Assembly (NCBI GenBank): GCA_031216445.1
Contig: CM062208.1
Location: 9,116,001-9,180,000 of the forward strand
Origin: Lateolabrax maculatus
Taxonomy: Eukaryota > Chordata > Actinopteri > Acropomatiformes > Lateolabracidae
Length of the DNA: 64,000 bases
Direction: 5' to 3'
Shown here: positions 34,746 to 46,260 of the stretch, piece by piece
Layout: each line of letters starts with the position of its first letter
Position numbering within the stretch: the first letter of the stretch is position 1
The notes under the pieces: generated by a model
The model's database searches: none
What the model was told of the DNA's origin: nothing
Seen by the model: the letters and a program-made list of their open reading frames with translations, nothing else
Translations under genes and position numbers: made by a program

Positions 34746-37559
34746 TTGCATTAATAGACTGGAGTTCTTGAATGAAAAACTCACAAAAAAGCACATACCT
34801 ACTACTTTGGAAATGTACAAAGTAGCAGTACATTAATTACGATGGTACATAATGGAGATAAGTTGCTGGGTTGCTGGGATACTAAAGACATCTATTTACT
34901 TTGAGTGGATGTACAGTATGTCTCCTTCACTGAAAACAAAAGGGAAGAAAACAACCTCTATCAAGTTAGATAATCCCACTGGAAGAGTGAGGCCTGCAAA
35001 TAAATTGTAACTCATTTTTCTATAAGGTTTGCTTATGCTGAATGAACAAATGAAGTGAATGCACTGTTTGTAACATTTAAGATATGTGTAGCATTTTAAT
35101 ACTGATAAATTATTACTGCATTTATTTTGAAATATTTGCATGAATACTATAAAGCTTAAAGAGCATAATCTCTAACACTGGCAGCCTCAGCCAGTCAAAA
35201 AGAGGTTGTATTGCTGTACTGCACAAAACAGGAAGATGGTTCTGTTATTTTATTGCAAAATAAATTAGCTCCATTTCCTACTGATTTCTCAGCCTCATTG
35301 TCAGACTGAATTGCCATTTTGTTTCACTTAATTCATTGTATTTTAGTCATTAAACTAATCACAGACGTTGGCGGTGATCTAGTGGCCTGGAAACAGATTA
35401 CTGAACTCTAAAAGCAACATGATTTTGAAAAGATGAAGTTTGACAAGATGAAGTTTTGAATTTTTGCTTGAAAAATGACTGAAACAATTAATGGATTATC
35501 CAAATAGATTATTCATTTAAACCATTAATTGACTAACATTTCAGCTCTAATAACCATATTTATGACTTAACCCACTTCACCTAGTACTGCTTAATGGGTT
35601 TGCTCTGAAACTAATGTGATTCAGGGGAGATATAAACCATGAAATTAAATTATTTTAATCTATACCTCTCAGTATATGTTGACTCTTTAACATGTAAGGT
35701 AAAAAGGGAGGTTGTTTTCTTTCATTTGGACACACATTAACATTACATTTACACACTTGACTTAAATTAAAACTATTAAGTATAAGAAAATAATGAATGT
35801 ACTAAAATCAAAATTAGGACCACTTTCTTATATTATTGACAGCTGTGTAAAAAGTAAATGTTTTCCTCAAAATATAATAATGTATTTTAATTATAATTGA
35901 ATTAATCTCAAATGGTGCTACTTTTCACAATGTATGTTTATGTTTATAAAAATTCAAAAACAAGGAGGCTGAACAATTATGGCAAACACAGTGAAACATG
36001 AATTTAGTCTCTAATATTTACTCTTGTGCCAACACATGACATCCAACACATGGTCTCTCCATCTTAATTTAGATCTCATGGTTGCTTCTTAATCACATTA
36101 CTGTCCTAACTTAATCTCTTAATTTGGGTCTGGATCTAACAAGTCATTTAGATGTCAGGAGAAGAAACATTTTTTCTTTGATCGGAGGCTGTGACTGCAT
36201 TCCTCCAAGGCTGCAAAAGTTTCCCAAAAAAGGCTCAACTAGCAGAAAAATCAGGTACAAGGTTTTGGTTTAAAAAAAGTTTTCATATGAATTTTAAAAC
36301 CCTGTACGTCGGTCTAAATTCCCACAGCTGAGTTTGATTTGCAGTTGTGAAATAGTCAGACCTAGTGTTGATTATAACAGTTCAATAAACGATGTGTTCT
36401 CGGTTCCTTCCAATGAGAAGGATGTGGGTCCAAGTTGTTTTGCAGCCAGTTTGTGCAGAAGATGGACTGTCAATAAACCCGGGCCAGTTTAATCCAATAC
36501 TTCCTTGTTTTGAGGGCCATGCTGTGACTAAAAGTCTGGGATCCTCTGCTTTGGAGACAGTTAAATGCTGGACCGGAGTTGCGACTGAAGAACTTTTGAC
36601 CACCAGCAGGACCGATGGTTAAATCAGCATGTGATTGACGAACAGGACATGATTGAGACAAGCATTTACAAACTGAAGGGCTTCTTATCATCCAATTATG
36701 GACAATTGTGGAACAACCAGAAAACATCAACATGGCATGATGTTAAAGGATCATTCTGCTTGAGTCTTATTTTCATAATGTCTATCAATTTTATCTGTAC
36801 CAAATGACTGTAAGGAAAGAAACATGACCAGACTCTGGCAGGGTCTGATTTTTATCAAAGTGCCTGCAGAACAGATGACATTTACTTTTTATTTTATGTT
36901 AATAGAACAATCCCAAGATATTCTTTAAAGCTTGCTTTAACATATCAGCACTTGAACTATATATATGGCATAGTTTGTGTTTATATATTTTATGATTTAT
37001 ATATACATGACAGCATGAAATTAATACACTAACCAATATACAGTATGAGCATGTGCAGCAGTTACAGTAGGCAGTGCAGATATAAGTATAAAATATTTAG
37101 TGCATGTTTAGGTTTAAGTAATGCTTATAAATTTGCAGTTATTATAATTGAAAAAAAGTTTTACATATATTTTAAAATCATTTGTTTAGGCAATCCCTTG
37201 GATGGACGGTTGTTTTTCAAACTACATTAAATAAGTTTGCACAGGTGTACCTGATTAGAAGTAAGAAGTTTAAAACCCTTTAGACTGAACATCTGAATGG
37301 TTTCAAATCATGTTTCACTTCAACTGTTAGTTGCACATTAGAAATTAGTATTTTTTTGAAAATTAAATTGACCCAATAGCCTCATGGTTGCAGCCATTTC
37401 CCTCAAATCATTTGAATTGGGAAATCTGCAGTAGACCTAATAGTTTCAGGACTAATTTAAACATTTCTGCTGAGCCTGTCAAAAGCCGAAAGTCTGCAGT
37501 TTTCTCTTTCATTCCTGACAAAAATGAACAAAAGGATATTTTTTTAAATACACACAGCG
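34746..37559. other. non-coding interval between gpr45 and ashwin
   Basis: This is AT-rich with no recognisable exon on either strand. TGFBRAP1 occupies this position in human, and no CNH or vacuolar-sorting domain fragment was found. A partial MITE lies at about 35,470-35,552. The short GC-richer stretch at 36,380-36,730 is open in three frames but matches nothing I know. Confidence 0.45.
35470..35552 (+). mobile_element. partial copy of the same MITE family
   Basis: Only the right end remains: AATGACTGAAACAATTAATG through AATTGACTAACATTTCAGC. Confidence 0.4.
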
Positions 37560-37629
37560 ATTTTCAGCCATCAGACACGTGACCGGTTGTTTTGACGCGT
37601 TGCATGTCGGGAACTGACCAGAATCAAAT
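37560..37629 (+). promoter_or_regulatory. ashwin core promoter with CACGTGAC E-box
   Basis: The 70 bases before the ashwin start are locally GC-richer than their surroundings. They carry CACGTGAC at 37576-37583, an E-box of the USF/TFE type, followed by CCGG and GACGCG. There is no TATA box, as expected for a housekeeping gene. The start site is inferred to be between this motif and the ATG. Confidence 0.45.
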
Positions 37630-39946
37630 ATGGCGACTTCCACGGGACAAGATGGAAAGCCTGCTTGTGCCTCGGACGTGGATCTATTACTGCACCCCGA
37701 GCTGCTCTCTCAGGAGTTTATTCAGCTCATCTTAAGGGAGGTGAGTTAATGTTTAGAGAGAAACGTGGAAAGTGTCGTTTAATGTTGCGCTAAAGGAGGA
37801 GGGATGTTATTATTATAGAAGAGATGATAGCACACCGGCTAACAGTGAGCGTAGCTGTGTTTATATATATATATACATATACATATTTAATATATATGTA
37901 ATAGTTCTTTCTGTCTGAATCAGAAAAATGTCAGCACCGGAGACTGTGAGAGTCGGGACCGGCTCACGGAGCTTTACCTCCGGCACGTCATCCCGCTGCC
38001 GCAGAGGACTTTACCGAACAGCCGCTGGGGCAAGAAGATGGAGAAGACCCGAGGGAGGCAGACCCCGGCTGGTCCCAGGTCAGACCACCACACTCTCTGC
38101 GTTTTAATAAGCACGTATTTACCCCCAGTGTGACCTCAGTGGCACGTTACCTCCAGCCCTCCATAACAAATAAGTCTTTACTTTTTCAAAACTGTCATCC
38201 AGCAGCTTCAAAGGCATTTTTGTGAAATTGCAGGTGTGTTCTGTCCACCTGGGATGATTTAATGTTTGCTCAACAGTTAAATCCAATAGGCAGCATCCCA
38301 GACTGCAGCCGAGCCTCCCATAGGTTAGTTTCACATACAGCAGGTGAGACCAGTCTGGGGAAATGTTGCATCCTCTATCACATTGTGTTGGTCGTTACAG
38401 TCAAATATGTGCCTGGCCAGGCAAAGCAAAAATAAAATGTTATTCATTAAATTGAATAGGGATGCATCAGTCTGGGTTTTGTTTTTCTCCAAATAACAGA
38501 TTCAGATACCTCGACTTAGGCCGAGTACCAATCCCCAACCAGCGCTCTGTTTTTTCACAAATTGAAAAGCTGTGTACTTCACTGCGTCAAACTAATCGGA
38601 AACATCTGTATGCAAGGTGCAAGAGGGACGAGATTGCTGTGGCATTAAAAACTAGATCAGAGTATTCAATGTGGATCAGATCATAGCATCCCTAATATAT
38701 AACCAGTGGATCTGATGTGAGTAATCAGATGGCTGTTAAGAGAGGCACTAGTGTAAAAAAAGATGTTGTGGATGACTGTTGCTCTTAAGAATCACTAATG
38801 CTATAATCAGAAAACTATTTTTTCTGTGTGATCACATGTCGGTCAGATTAAGAGTGTGAAACAGAAAAGCAAAACATGACTAAAGGTGATATTAGAGAGG
38901 TTTATGTGCATGTACTTTCACCAATTAAAGTAACAAAAATATTGCAGTGCATTAGGGTTTGGGTCTGCACTGCTCCGAGCAGATGGGCGGTAGACAGCAA
39001 GTGCAGCGAGTCACCAAAATACCAGTACAAGCAAAGGAATAATCTCAGTGTGCTCGTAAATAGAGCCTTTACTATCTACTCCATTCAGTGTAAACAACTG
39101 ATTAGTGGGCCAGCTCTTTGAAAACACAGAGGCACACTATTGTTATCCCTCATACTTATTCTTATATTTCTTCTTCCGTGTCGTAATTATTGTTGTCATT
39201 GTTGTTTGGTCATTTCCAGTTCCAGCAACGACCACAATAGGAAAAGGCCTCTGATTGTGTTTGATGGCAATTCCTCTCACTCTGGCCCACTAAAAGTAAA
39301 GAAACCGGAGGGAACCGTCGTGTCATCAGGAATCACTGACAGGTTAAAACCTCCCCCTGCTGCAAACCTGCCCAACCCCGTCCGCAGGCTTTCCGGAAAG
39401 ACTTCTTCGTCATCCATTCATCACAGCACTGACACAGCAAACCTCAAACGAGAAGCTAACAGCTCGGTAGGAACTTTTTTTATTCAGTCACCTCAGTGAT
39501 TACACGCAAATTTACTGTGTAATTCAAGGAATAGGTGCGTAATCATCAATTTTTTTTGTGTGTGTTTAATTGTAATGTTTGTATTGAAGATTAAATCATA
39601 CCCCTTAAATAGTAAAATATTTTTTTTAATGAAAAGCATGAATTGGTCACACACTGTAATGATTTGCTGCATTATAATGTCCTTTCAGTTTTAAAGATTT
39701 GACAAGAGAGATCAAATCATGTGAGGAAAGCCTAAACTGCTAGAAAGAAAAAATATGTCTTTGTAACTTAAATATTTTCTGTCTGTGCAAAACTGAAAAA
39801 AAAAAAAAAAAAACAGTAACACATTGCAGTACATTATATGTTGCAATGATTACTTTGTAATACCTGTGTTTCATTTTCCATCTCTTTAGGGTGCAATGAT
39901 GTCTCCAGAGGTGAAGAAAAAGATTGAGCATGTGACATGGCCCTGA
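37630..39946 (+). CDS. c2orf49: ashwin (C2orf49 homologue), four exons
   Basis: Coding exons are 37630-37740, 37924-38078, 39220-39466 and 39890-39946. Introns have GT/AG ends, and the junction phases 0, 2 and 0 join to a 189-aa protein. Ashwin is recognised by three blocks: LLLHPELLSQEF in exon 1; LTELYLRHVIPLPQR and PNSRWGKKMEK in exon 2; and KRPLIVFDGNSS with ITDRLKPPP in exon 3. Exon 4 ends IEHVTWP, like the human HVTWP end. The human protein is 232 aa; the fish form is shorter in the serine-rich linker. Ashwin is a nuclear protein reported in the RTCB tRNA-splicing ligase complex and in amphibian neural survival; that is family knowledge. The start ATG at 37630 is the first in frame in exon 1. 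Intron 2 carries a MITE. The gene runs toward fhl2, so their 3' ends converge. Confidence 0.93.
38457..38694. mobile_element. 238-bp MITE in ashwin intron 2
   Basis: It is bounded by the perfect inverted repeat TAGGGATGC (38457-38465) and GCATCCCTA (38686-38694). The interior is CG-containing with CTCGACTTAGGCCGAGTACC, like the common fish GGGATGCACCGAT elements (hAT-type by resemblance). Confidence 0.55.
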
Positions 39947-40765
39947 CCTCGGAGAGATCACTCCCCTGTGTAGGCTCCCACCAAATGTTGTTGCCCACTA
40001 CCTGAGCTCTGCCCGTCACGGTTATCCCGCTAATTGCATCACAAAAGGGATGAAAAACCCTTTAACCTGCGCGTCAGGGCCATCTTACAGCTCTCGTTCA
40101 GTTCTGAGAACTGACAGGATGGAGTAGTGCTCCAAGGATCATCTTGCTTCCTTGTTGCTTTTCACAACCTCAAGTGCTCTTACCATCAATGATCAGCAGC
40201 TCTCCTCAAGTCCCCCTCAAGGACACCTTGTAGAGGACAAAATAAGTAACATGTCTTTTGCTGTCTGAAATACCATTTATGTAAATTATGGTTGTTGATA
40301 TTCTGTTCCCTGGCACGAGTTAGTTTTGGTAAGAGGGCCTCCAGTACTGGTTTGCAAGAGTGAAAGGGTCTCTTGCCTGGGTTTTCTTTAAAATGTTGTC
40401 ATTTGTAGCTCCATGACTGGAATGGACAGATTTATTTCGAAACAAATGCTATACATTCATGGTTTGAGGTTGTGTCCGTCAAAATGATGGACGTATCTAA
40501 GAGGCATTAAAATTTTGAACCGCGTCATTTTTGTTCTCAGTGAGCTCCTTCCACTGAGGTTTGACTTTAGTCGAACCTCAGTACTGTTAAACAAATTGTT
40601 CAGGGTTTTGAAATATACTGTAGTGTGGTATTGTACATATGTTGCACATAACATGGAGATGAAAGGATTTTCTTATACAGCTGGATCATATTCAACTACT
40701 AAATATCCATTTTGAAGTAAATTTATTTGGAATTGTGAATAAATTGACTTGGCAGTTAGTGTCTT
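39947..40765 (+). other. ashwin 3' UTR with poly(A) signal
   Basis: No further coding exon is seen after the ashwin stop. AATAAA at 40738-40743, followed by GT-rich sequence (TGGCAGTTAGTGTC), is a good poly(A) site giving a UTR of about 0.8 kb. A second AATAAA lies near 40873. The convergent fhl2 coding region ends at 41652 on the other strand, so the transcripts come within about 0.9 kb. Confidence 0.5.
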
Positions 40766-41651
40766 TGAAATAGATGTAAGCAGAGATCATCAAAAATACA
40801 CTGGAACAAGATTCACAAAGCATTTTTAATCCATTGTCAAATCCAGTGTCATGTTTGTACTAACAGTTTTTTAAATAAATTGTTTCAATACAACAAATTA
40901 CCTTTGTTGATTTAATTACAGTAGAAAATTCAGCAGCTTTGGGGTCATGTTTGATATGCTGGTATTGTAATATATACAGTACTTCATGTACTAACATTGT
41001 GGTAAAATATAAAGGAAGTTTAAATTCGTCTTTCAAAGTATCAAATCTAAAAGAGTTCGTACCACCATTGTGCAGTATTTTTTGTATTACATTTGTGTGC
41101 ATAATCTGTTCAAAAGTTGCCAATAGAAAAATGTTGACCAATTCTAAAGTTCCTGTGGTTTCATGCCATAGCAAATATAAGAGTACAGACACAATTTTAA
41201 AATATTTAATTGGCAATAGCAAAACTCATTCACAAAACCTCTACTTATTACAGCATCAAGCTAGTCCATGCACAAAGCAGTAATTATTATTACACTTCAA
41301 AGCGGATAGTCTACATTAATATTGTAGATTTCAAAATGCTTCATACAGTATCTGCAAACATGTAGATACTGTACATGTCATAAGCAAAGGTCTTTACATT
41401 CATGCCAACTGTTATTTCATGAGTTTTTCTCAGAGTGAATATTTAACTTAAATAACCTTTGTAAATTCAAATAACACTGTTAGTACTTTGTATTTCATGG
41501 CATACAACAATGTAAATTCATAGTAATGCTAGATAGTAAAGATGCTTTGGATGCTACGCTCTGTGCTTTGATAGTATTTATTGTATCTCTGTCATCCTTC
41601 TATCATAACATGGTCATCCAGTCAAATGTATCTGTCTTCCCTCAGACTGAA

Positions 41652-43434
41652 TTAGATGTCTTTGCCACACTCAGGGCACAGGATATCATCGCGTTCAGTG
41701 AGGAAGCCACGGCCAACCAGGGACACAGAGCACTTCTTACAGTTGAAGCAGTCATTGTGCCACTGGCGCTCCTCAAAGGAAATGTACTTGCTGCCTCCAA
41801 GGCCTGAAGATGAAGAACATAACCGAGTCAAAACATTTTATTAACAATCCTTTTCAGATTCAGGGAGACCGACAAATTGATGAATTGTGATTACCGCTAA
41901 TGGGGGTGGTGCAGGAGGCGCACTTCTTGGCGTAAAGGTTGCAGAAGCAGTTGAGACAATAGGCAAAATCATCTCTAGAGGTAAACCTCTGGCCAGACAG
42001 CTGCTGCTTGCAGCTAGTGCACAGGAAGCAGTCCTTGTGCCACGGCTGGTCATGGTAGGTCACCCCGCCAGTGGTGATGGGCTGGTAAGATTTTCATATA
42101 TATTACTTTTACTTTTTTAACATCATGTGCAATATTATTTTTCTAATTTTTTTTTTTTTAGGTTTACTTATTTTATTAAATGTATCTTTTATTGTTATTC
42201 TATTAAGCACTGTGTTAGCACCATTCACTTTACATTTATTGCTGAATTGTTTTTATTTCTTGTGTTTTAATTTAATTTTTGAGCAATCTCTGACACAAGA
42301 ATGTCCTTCGGGATTAATTGAGTGAGACATATTGTCACACTTTTTAGTTTCACATACAGGTGTAATCATGCTTCTTTGAGTGAAGATGGAGAATAACTGA
42401 CTTACACAGTTACACAGCTGGATGTCTTACCTTCTTGCAGTGCACACACTGCATGGCAAACTGCTTCTCATAGCAGGGCACACAGAAGTTGTGGTTATCC
42501 TTAGGGATGAAGCTCTTGGTGCCAATAGGCTGCTGGCATCTCTGGCAGGTGAAACAGGTCTCGTGCCAGCTGTTCCCCTTGTGCTCCATCTTCCTGGAGC
42601 CTTAAGAAAACGTAAGGGAATAGATGGAGTTTGAAAAAGGGATCCAGAGAAGACAGTTAAGAGATCATCGTAATATAAACATGGTTTAGAAATTGATAGT
42701 TTAGAGGAAGGGGCCTTTTTGTTAAGCCCCTACAAAACAGTTTTCTGTGGGCTGTAAGGTAAAACAGGAGCCTGTATATTTACATGATGCTCCAATAAAC
42801 AAACCGTAATAGTAGTAGTAGTAATAAATGTGATATTAAGAGTCTAGTTTTGGGTTTTCACTCACAGGGACTAACAATTAAATTGAGTGACAAGAGAGCA
42901 GTTCTTTCATATCAGGAATTGGATTTTGTTATCTGCTGTGTTGGTATCGGTTTAACTTAAATATGTTGCTCTCTTTTCTACCTGGCATGATGGTTTTCTT
43001 GCACTCATGGCACTTGGAGGAATACTCATTAGAGTAGCACTCAGTGCAGAGGAGCTGTTCATCCTTGGTGGAGAAGGGCTTGTCCACCAGTGAGCGTTTG
43101 CACTGGAAGCACATGAAACAGTCCTCATGCCAGTGACGGTCCTTGTAGGACAGATCCTGCAAGAACATCAGATGGACAGTTAGAGCTTCATCAATTATTT
43201 GATGATAATTAGTGTTCATGACAGGAACCCACACAAAGAGCGTGTTAGGGCTCTTATGTATTTTGTGACATCTCTTACCCTGGTGTTGCAGCCAATGGGC
43301 TTCTTGCACTCCTCACAGGTGTTGGAGTACAGGCTCTCATAACATTTCACACAGTAGGGATTCTCCTCTCTCAGAACATACTTCTTCCCAAACAGTGACT
43401 CCTTGCAGTAGTGGCAGTCGTAGCGCTCGGTCAT
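41652..43434 (-). CDS. fhl2: four-and-a-half LIM domains protein 2, five coding exons
   Basis: On the minus strand the coding exons, in order, are 43434-43279, 43156-42982, 42600-42431, 42081-41895 and 41803-41652. All introns are GT/AG and the phases (0, 1, 0, 1) join without error to 279 aa, the same length as human FHL2. The protein starts MTERYDCHYCKESLFGKKY (half LIM), then has four LIM domains at about residues 40-92, 101-153, 162-212 and 221-275. Zinc-binding Cys/His pairs such as CFMCFQC, CYSNEYSSKC, CFTCQRC, YCLNCFC and CFNCKKC are intact, and it ends LCPECGKDI. FHL2 is a cytoplasmic/nuclear adaptor for integrins, titin, beta-catenin and SRF in heart, muscle and stressed cells. An acceptor (CTCTCTCAG) lies 20 bases before the ATG, so at least one untranslated 5' exon lies upstream. 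Confidence 0.97.
42125..42330 (+). repeat. probable retroposed element in fhl2 intron
   Basis: GTCCTTCGGGATTAATTGAG after a T-rich body resembles the tail of fish elements ending TCCTTCGGGATTAATAAAG. It lies in the third intron of the fhl2 coding region. Confidence 0.35.
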
Positions 43435-43454
43435 TTTGACCCAGGGTCGCTCAC
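43435..43454 (-). other. fhl2: 5' untranslated part of fhl2 first coding exon
   Basis: On the minus strand, CTCTCTCAG is followed by 20 untranslated bases and then the start ATG, with A at -3 (TCAAAATG). The polypyrimidine tract and AG form a strong splice acceptor, showing that transcription begins further upstream, at higher coordinates. Confidence 0.6.
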
Positions 43455-45960
43455 CTGAGAGAGAGGGAAAGACAAAGAGACACAAAAACTGAGAGGAGAG
43501 GGAGTATTCTGTCAAAAACATGTGACTTTATGCTACCACTTACATTACATTAAGCTTTGTTCCTCAGTTCAAAGAGCAATTTTGTAAATTTCAAACAATA
43601 AATGTTTTCAAGGCCACATTTAGAATCAAGATCCTTTGCATTGTAGGGTTTTTATTGTGTTGCATTTTCCCCCTTTCATCTCTCTCTCCTATCTCTCAGC
43701 AGTCCTTCATTTTGTTCTCAGTGTCAAAAGTAGAAGGTGACAGATGAGGAGGAGGGTATAAATAACTCCTATCAGCCCTGCTTAGAGACAGTCAACCCCC
43801 CCCCCCCATACCAGTGCTCACCATGTCAGTGTACACTGACCCATCCATCGCCTCACGTCCAGCTGTCAGCAGCAGATCACAGTATCCCTTGTCATCATGC
43901 ATGTGTGTACGTGAGTGAGTGTGTGCGTCAGTGTATAAGTGGGTTTGAATGGCACTTGTAATAATGGCCACTCACAATCTGCAGCTGTTTGCGGTCCGCC
44001 TGTTAAGCCCTCTGGTTATCCCACCTGTGTCTAAATACTCTCACTCTCCGTTGACCAGCGATAGTGTAGGCTACATATTTGAGTGTGTGAATGAATCATT
44101 GGGAGTGGTTTAGAGAAGATATGCGAAAACACAGAGGGACTCAAGGTGTAGTTGTCCAGTGTCCCAGTACATACAGCATTTAATACCACCCCTGGTTTTT
44201 TATTTGTCACTCACACAAATATTCTACTGTTTATGTGATTATATATCCATTTATCTCATAGTAAAGCTTTGACCGTATAAGGAGGCTAGAAAAAAAGAAA
44301 CCATAGAACTTTATACATTCTTATATACTTTACCTCTGCTTTATTCTTTTCTACTTTTCTTAATTTTTTGCATTTCTGCTTGCATTCTGTTGTTATTCTG
44401 TTTATCTTGCTGTTTCATTGTGCTTGGACTGCCAGAACTTCTTCACCTAGATCTGTGTATCCCCACCTACCAGATGTCCAACATGAGATCTGTGAGCGAT
44501 TTGTGATGTTCCTGACATTCAAGAGGTTAGTATCTTTTATCTGCCTGAAGTTGAGACGTTTAATCTGCCTGTCCTTTCTGCTCTGAGTTATTCTCAACCC
44601 CTCCCACATTCCCTCATTGTCTGGTGCTCCCATCATGACTCACCTAGCTTATATAAGGATTTATCTGACTCCTAAAAATAAAAAAAGGATAATCTCAACT
44701 GCCACAAATAAAACCTTCAGCTATTCAGACATGTCATGCAGCTGTTTCCCAGCTTCTGGGGTCTCTTTGATGCTGCCCATCTGGGAGTCTCTCAGTGCAA
44801 ATCACTTGATGCCAAACTGAGCTACAGCCAAATGTTTGACCACTGTGCAGCCTGGTCTATCCCCAGAACGTTCCTCTTAAAGGCACCTTTTTCACCCAGA
44901 CAATCAACTCTCTGTGCATTTTGTTTAAATTTACAGCTATTTTCCAGTTTCTGCACAGAAATGTTGTTGTTTGTCAGGCTGAAAAAGCAATTCTATCATC
45001 TTATGAATTTAAATGCTTATATGGCTCTAGAAATCCTACAATCAACTGCTCTTTATTCATAATTTCAGATGTTTTAAAGATGCACAAGGCTGTCTTTAAA
45101 ATGTTATCCAAGCATCTAAAGAAGTGCGTCTTTATTCATAATTCCAGATGTTTTAAAGATGCATAAGGCTGTCTCTCAAATGTTATGCAAGCATCTAAAG
45201 AAATCCAAACCACAAACAATTTTTCTGATAGTGAGACCTCTAAACAGCTTGCTTACATCTACAATTCTGGAGGAATTCCCGGTCTAAATTAAATAAGTAC
45301 AGCCACTAATAATAGCATTGTAAGTGGATAATGGAATGAAATGTTAAATCAAATTAAGCTTTAAACTGAATTGTATTGTATTAACAGGTACTTTTTTGCA
45401 CACTTGGAAAGTGTGACCATAATATTTTATACAGAATCGCATCACCAAAGCAAAATGCTGTATAGTGCATCAAATGCTCTGAAGACGAAAAAAAAAAGCA
45501 AAAGAACAGGCCAAATTGGCAAAATTGAGGTCACTACTGTGTAATAAAAAGTGAGGAGTTGATAGCTTCATCAACACAGTTTTGCTGATGGGAAGTATAA
45601 GCTTGATGAGAATGGAGGTAAGAAGGGTGGAAATTAGCTCTGGGGGTCAACAGGGGTTGTGCATTTGTTTGGACGAAAATAGATAGAAAAAGGATTTAAT
45701 AAAAGAGGCTGTCTCTGAGACAGACAGGATGACAGAAAGTGGGGAGAGAGGTGGTTAAATAGTGAAGATACTGTGCAGATGGAAAGAGGTATAACATGAG
45801 CAGGTGGGTGGGGAGGCAGATAGGAGGGTGCCAGAGCAAAGTGAGCAGCTGCATCCCGGAGAATGGAAGACACGGTGAATGAAGACCAGTGAAAGGATGA
45901 ATGGGTGGAAAAGATGGACGAGTGAATGGATGGATAGTGGAGCAGCTGAACAGAGTTGGG
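43455..45960. other. probable fhl2 intron 1
   Basis: This is non-coding. It contains a run of 12 C at 43796-43807, a TATAAATA at about 43757-43764, and an AT-rich 44-45 kb segment with a 79-bp tandem duplication. No other exon was supported. Confidence 0.45.
45051..45208 (+). repeat. 79-bp tandem duplication
   Basis: CTTTATTCATAATTTCAGAT begins at 45051 and recurs at 45130 with a few substitutions. Both copies run through GATGTTTTAAAGATGCA and AAGCATCTAAAGAA. Confidence 0.8.
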
Positions 45961-45966
45961 TCTTAC

Positions 45967-46075
45967 CTTCCTGTCTGAGGAGTGTGTGCCTGTGCGGAGT
46001 CTGGGGCAGACTGAGAGAGAAGGATCTGGGTGAGATGTAGTTACTCCTGATTGCATTACTCCACCCATCAGGGGC
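45967..46075 (-). other. fhl2: candidate untranslated first exon of fhl2
   Basis: On the minus strand, CCTCAGACAGGAAG is followed directly by GTAAGA (donor at 45961-45966), a near-consensus splice donor. The sequence before it has no long frame and is enriched in CT/CA. About 2.5 kb separates it from the fhl2 acceptor at 43455, a normal first-intron length. The left boundary (46075) is nominal because the start site cannot be read. The CArG box and MEF2-like element just beyond it strengthen the assignment. This is inference; no transcript was available. Confidence 0.4.
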
Positions 46076-46101
46076 TAATTGAATGGGGGAGGGGCAACTG
46101 A

Positions 46102-46128
46102 GGGGGGGGGGGGGGGGGGGGGGGGGGG
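46102..46128. repeat. 27-base homopolymer G run
   Basis: An uninterrupted G tract on the + strand (C tract in the fhl2 orientation). Confidence 0.9.
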
Positions 46129-46129
46129 T

Positions 46130-46260
46130 GGCAAGGGGGCAGGAAATCTTTTTAGAGATGATCTATAAATACAGCAGTGCTTCACAGAGATAACCCCAAG
46201 GCCCCCTTTCACTTGCTCATTCACTCACCAGTGAGACCGTGTGGCCTTTTAAGGTCACTC
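46130..46260 (-). promoter_or_regulatory. fhl2: candidate muscle/SRF-type fhl2 promoter (CArG box and MEF2-like site)
   Basis: CCTTTTAAGG at 46245-46254 is a perfect CArG box (CC, six A/T, GG). CTATAAATA at 46163-46171 matches the MEF2 core with one mismatch at the edge. Both sit just upstream, in fhl2 orientation, of the candidate leader exon. Mammalian Fhl2 is an established direct SRF target, which makes this placement meaningful, though it has not been tested in this species. Confidence 0.5.

Noticed and set aside
36382..36733. Three overlapping 73-87-codon frames between gpr45 and ashwin
   Set aside because: Frames on both strands match nothing, including TGFBRAP1; probably accidental in a GC-balanced patch.
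43750..43770. TATAAATA as a promoter inside fhl2 intron 1
   Set aside because: It stands alone in sequence with no exon or donor downstream on the + strand.
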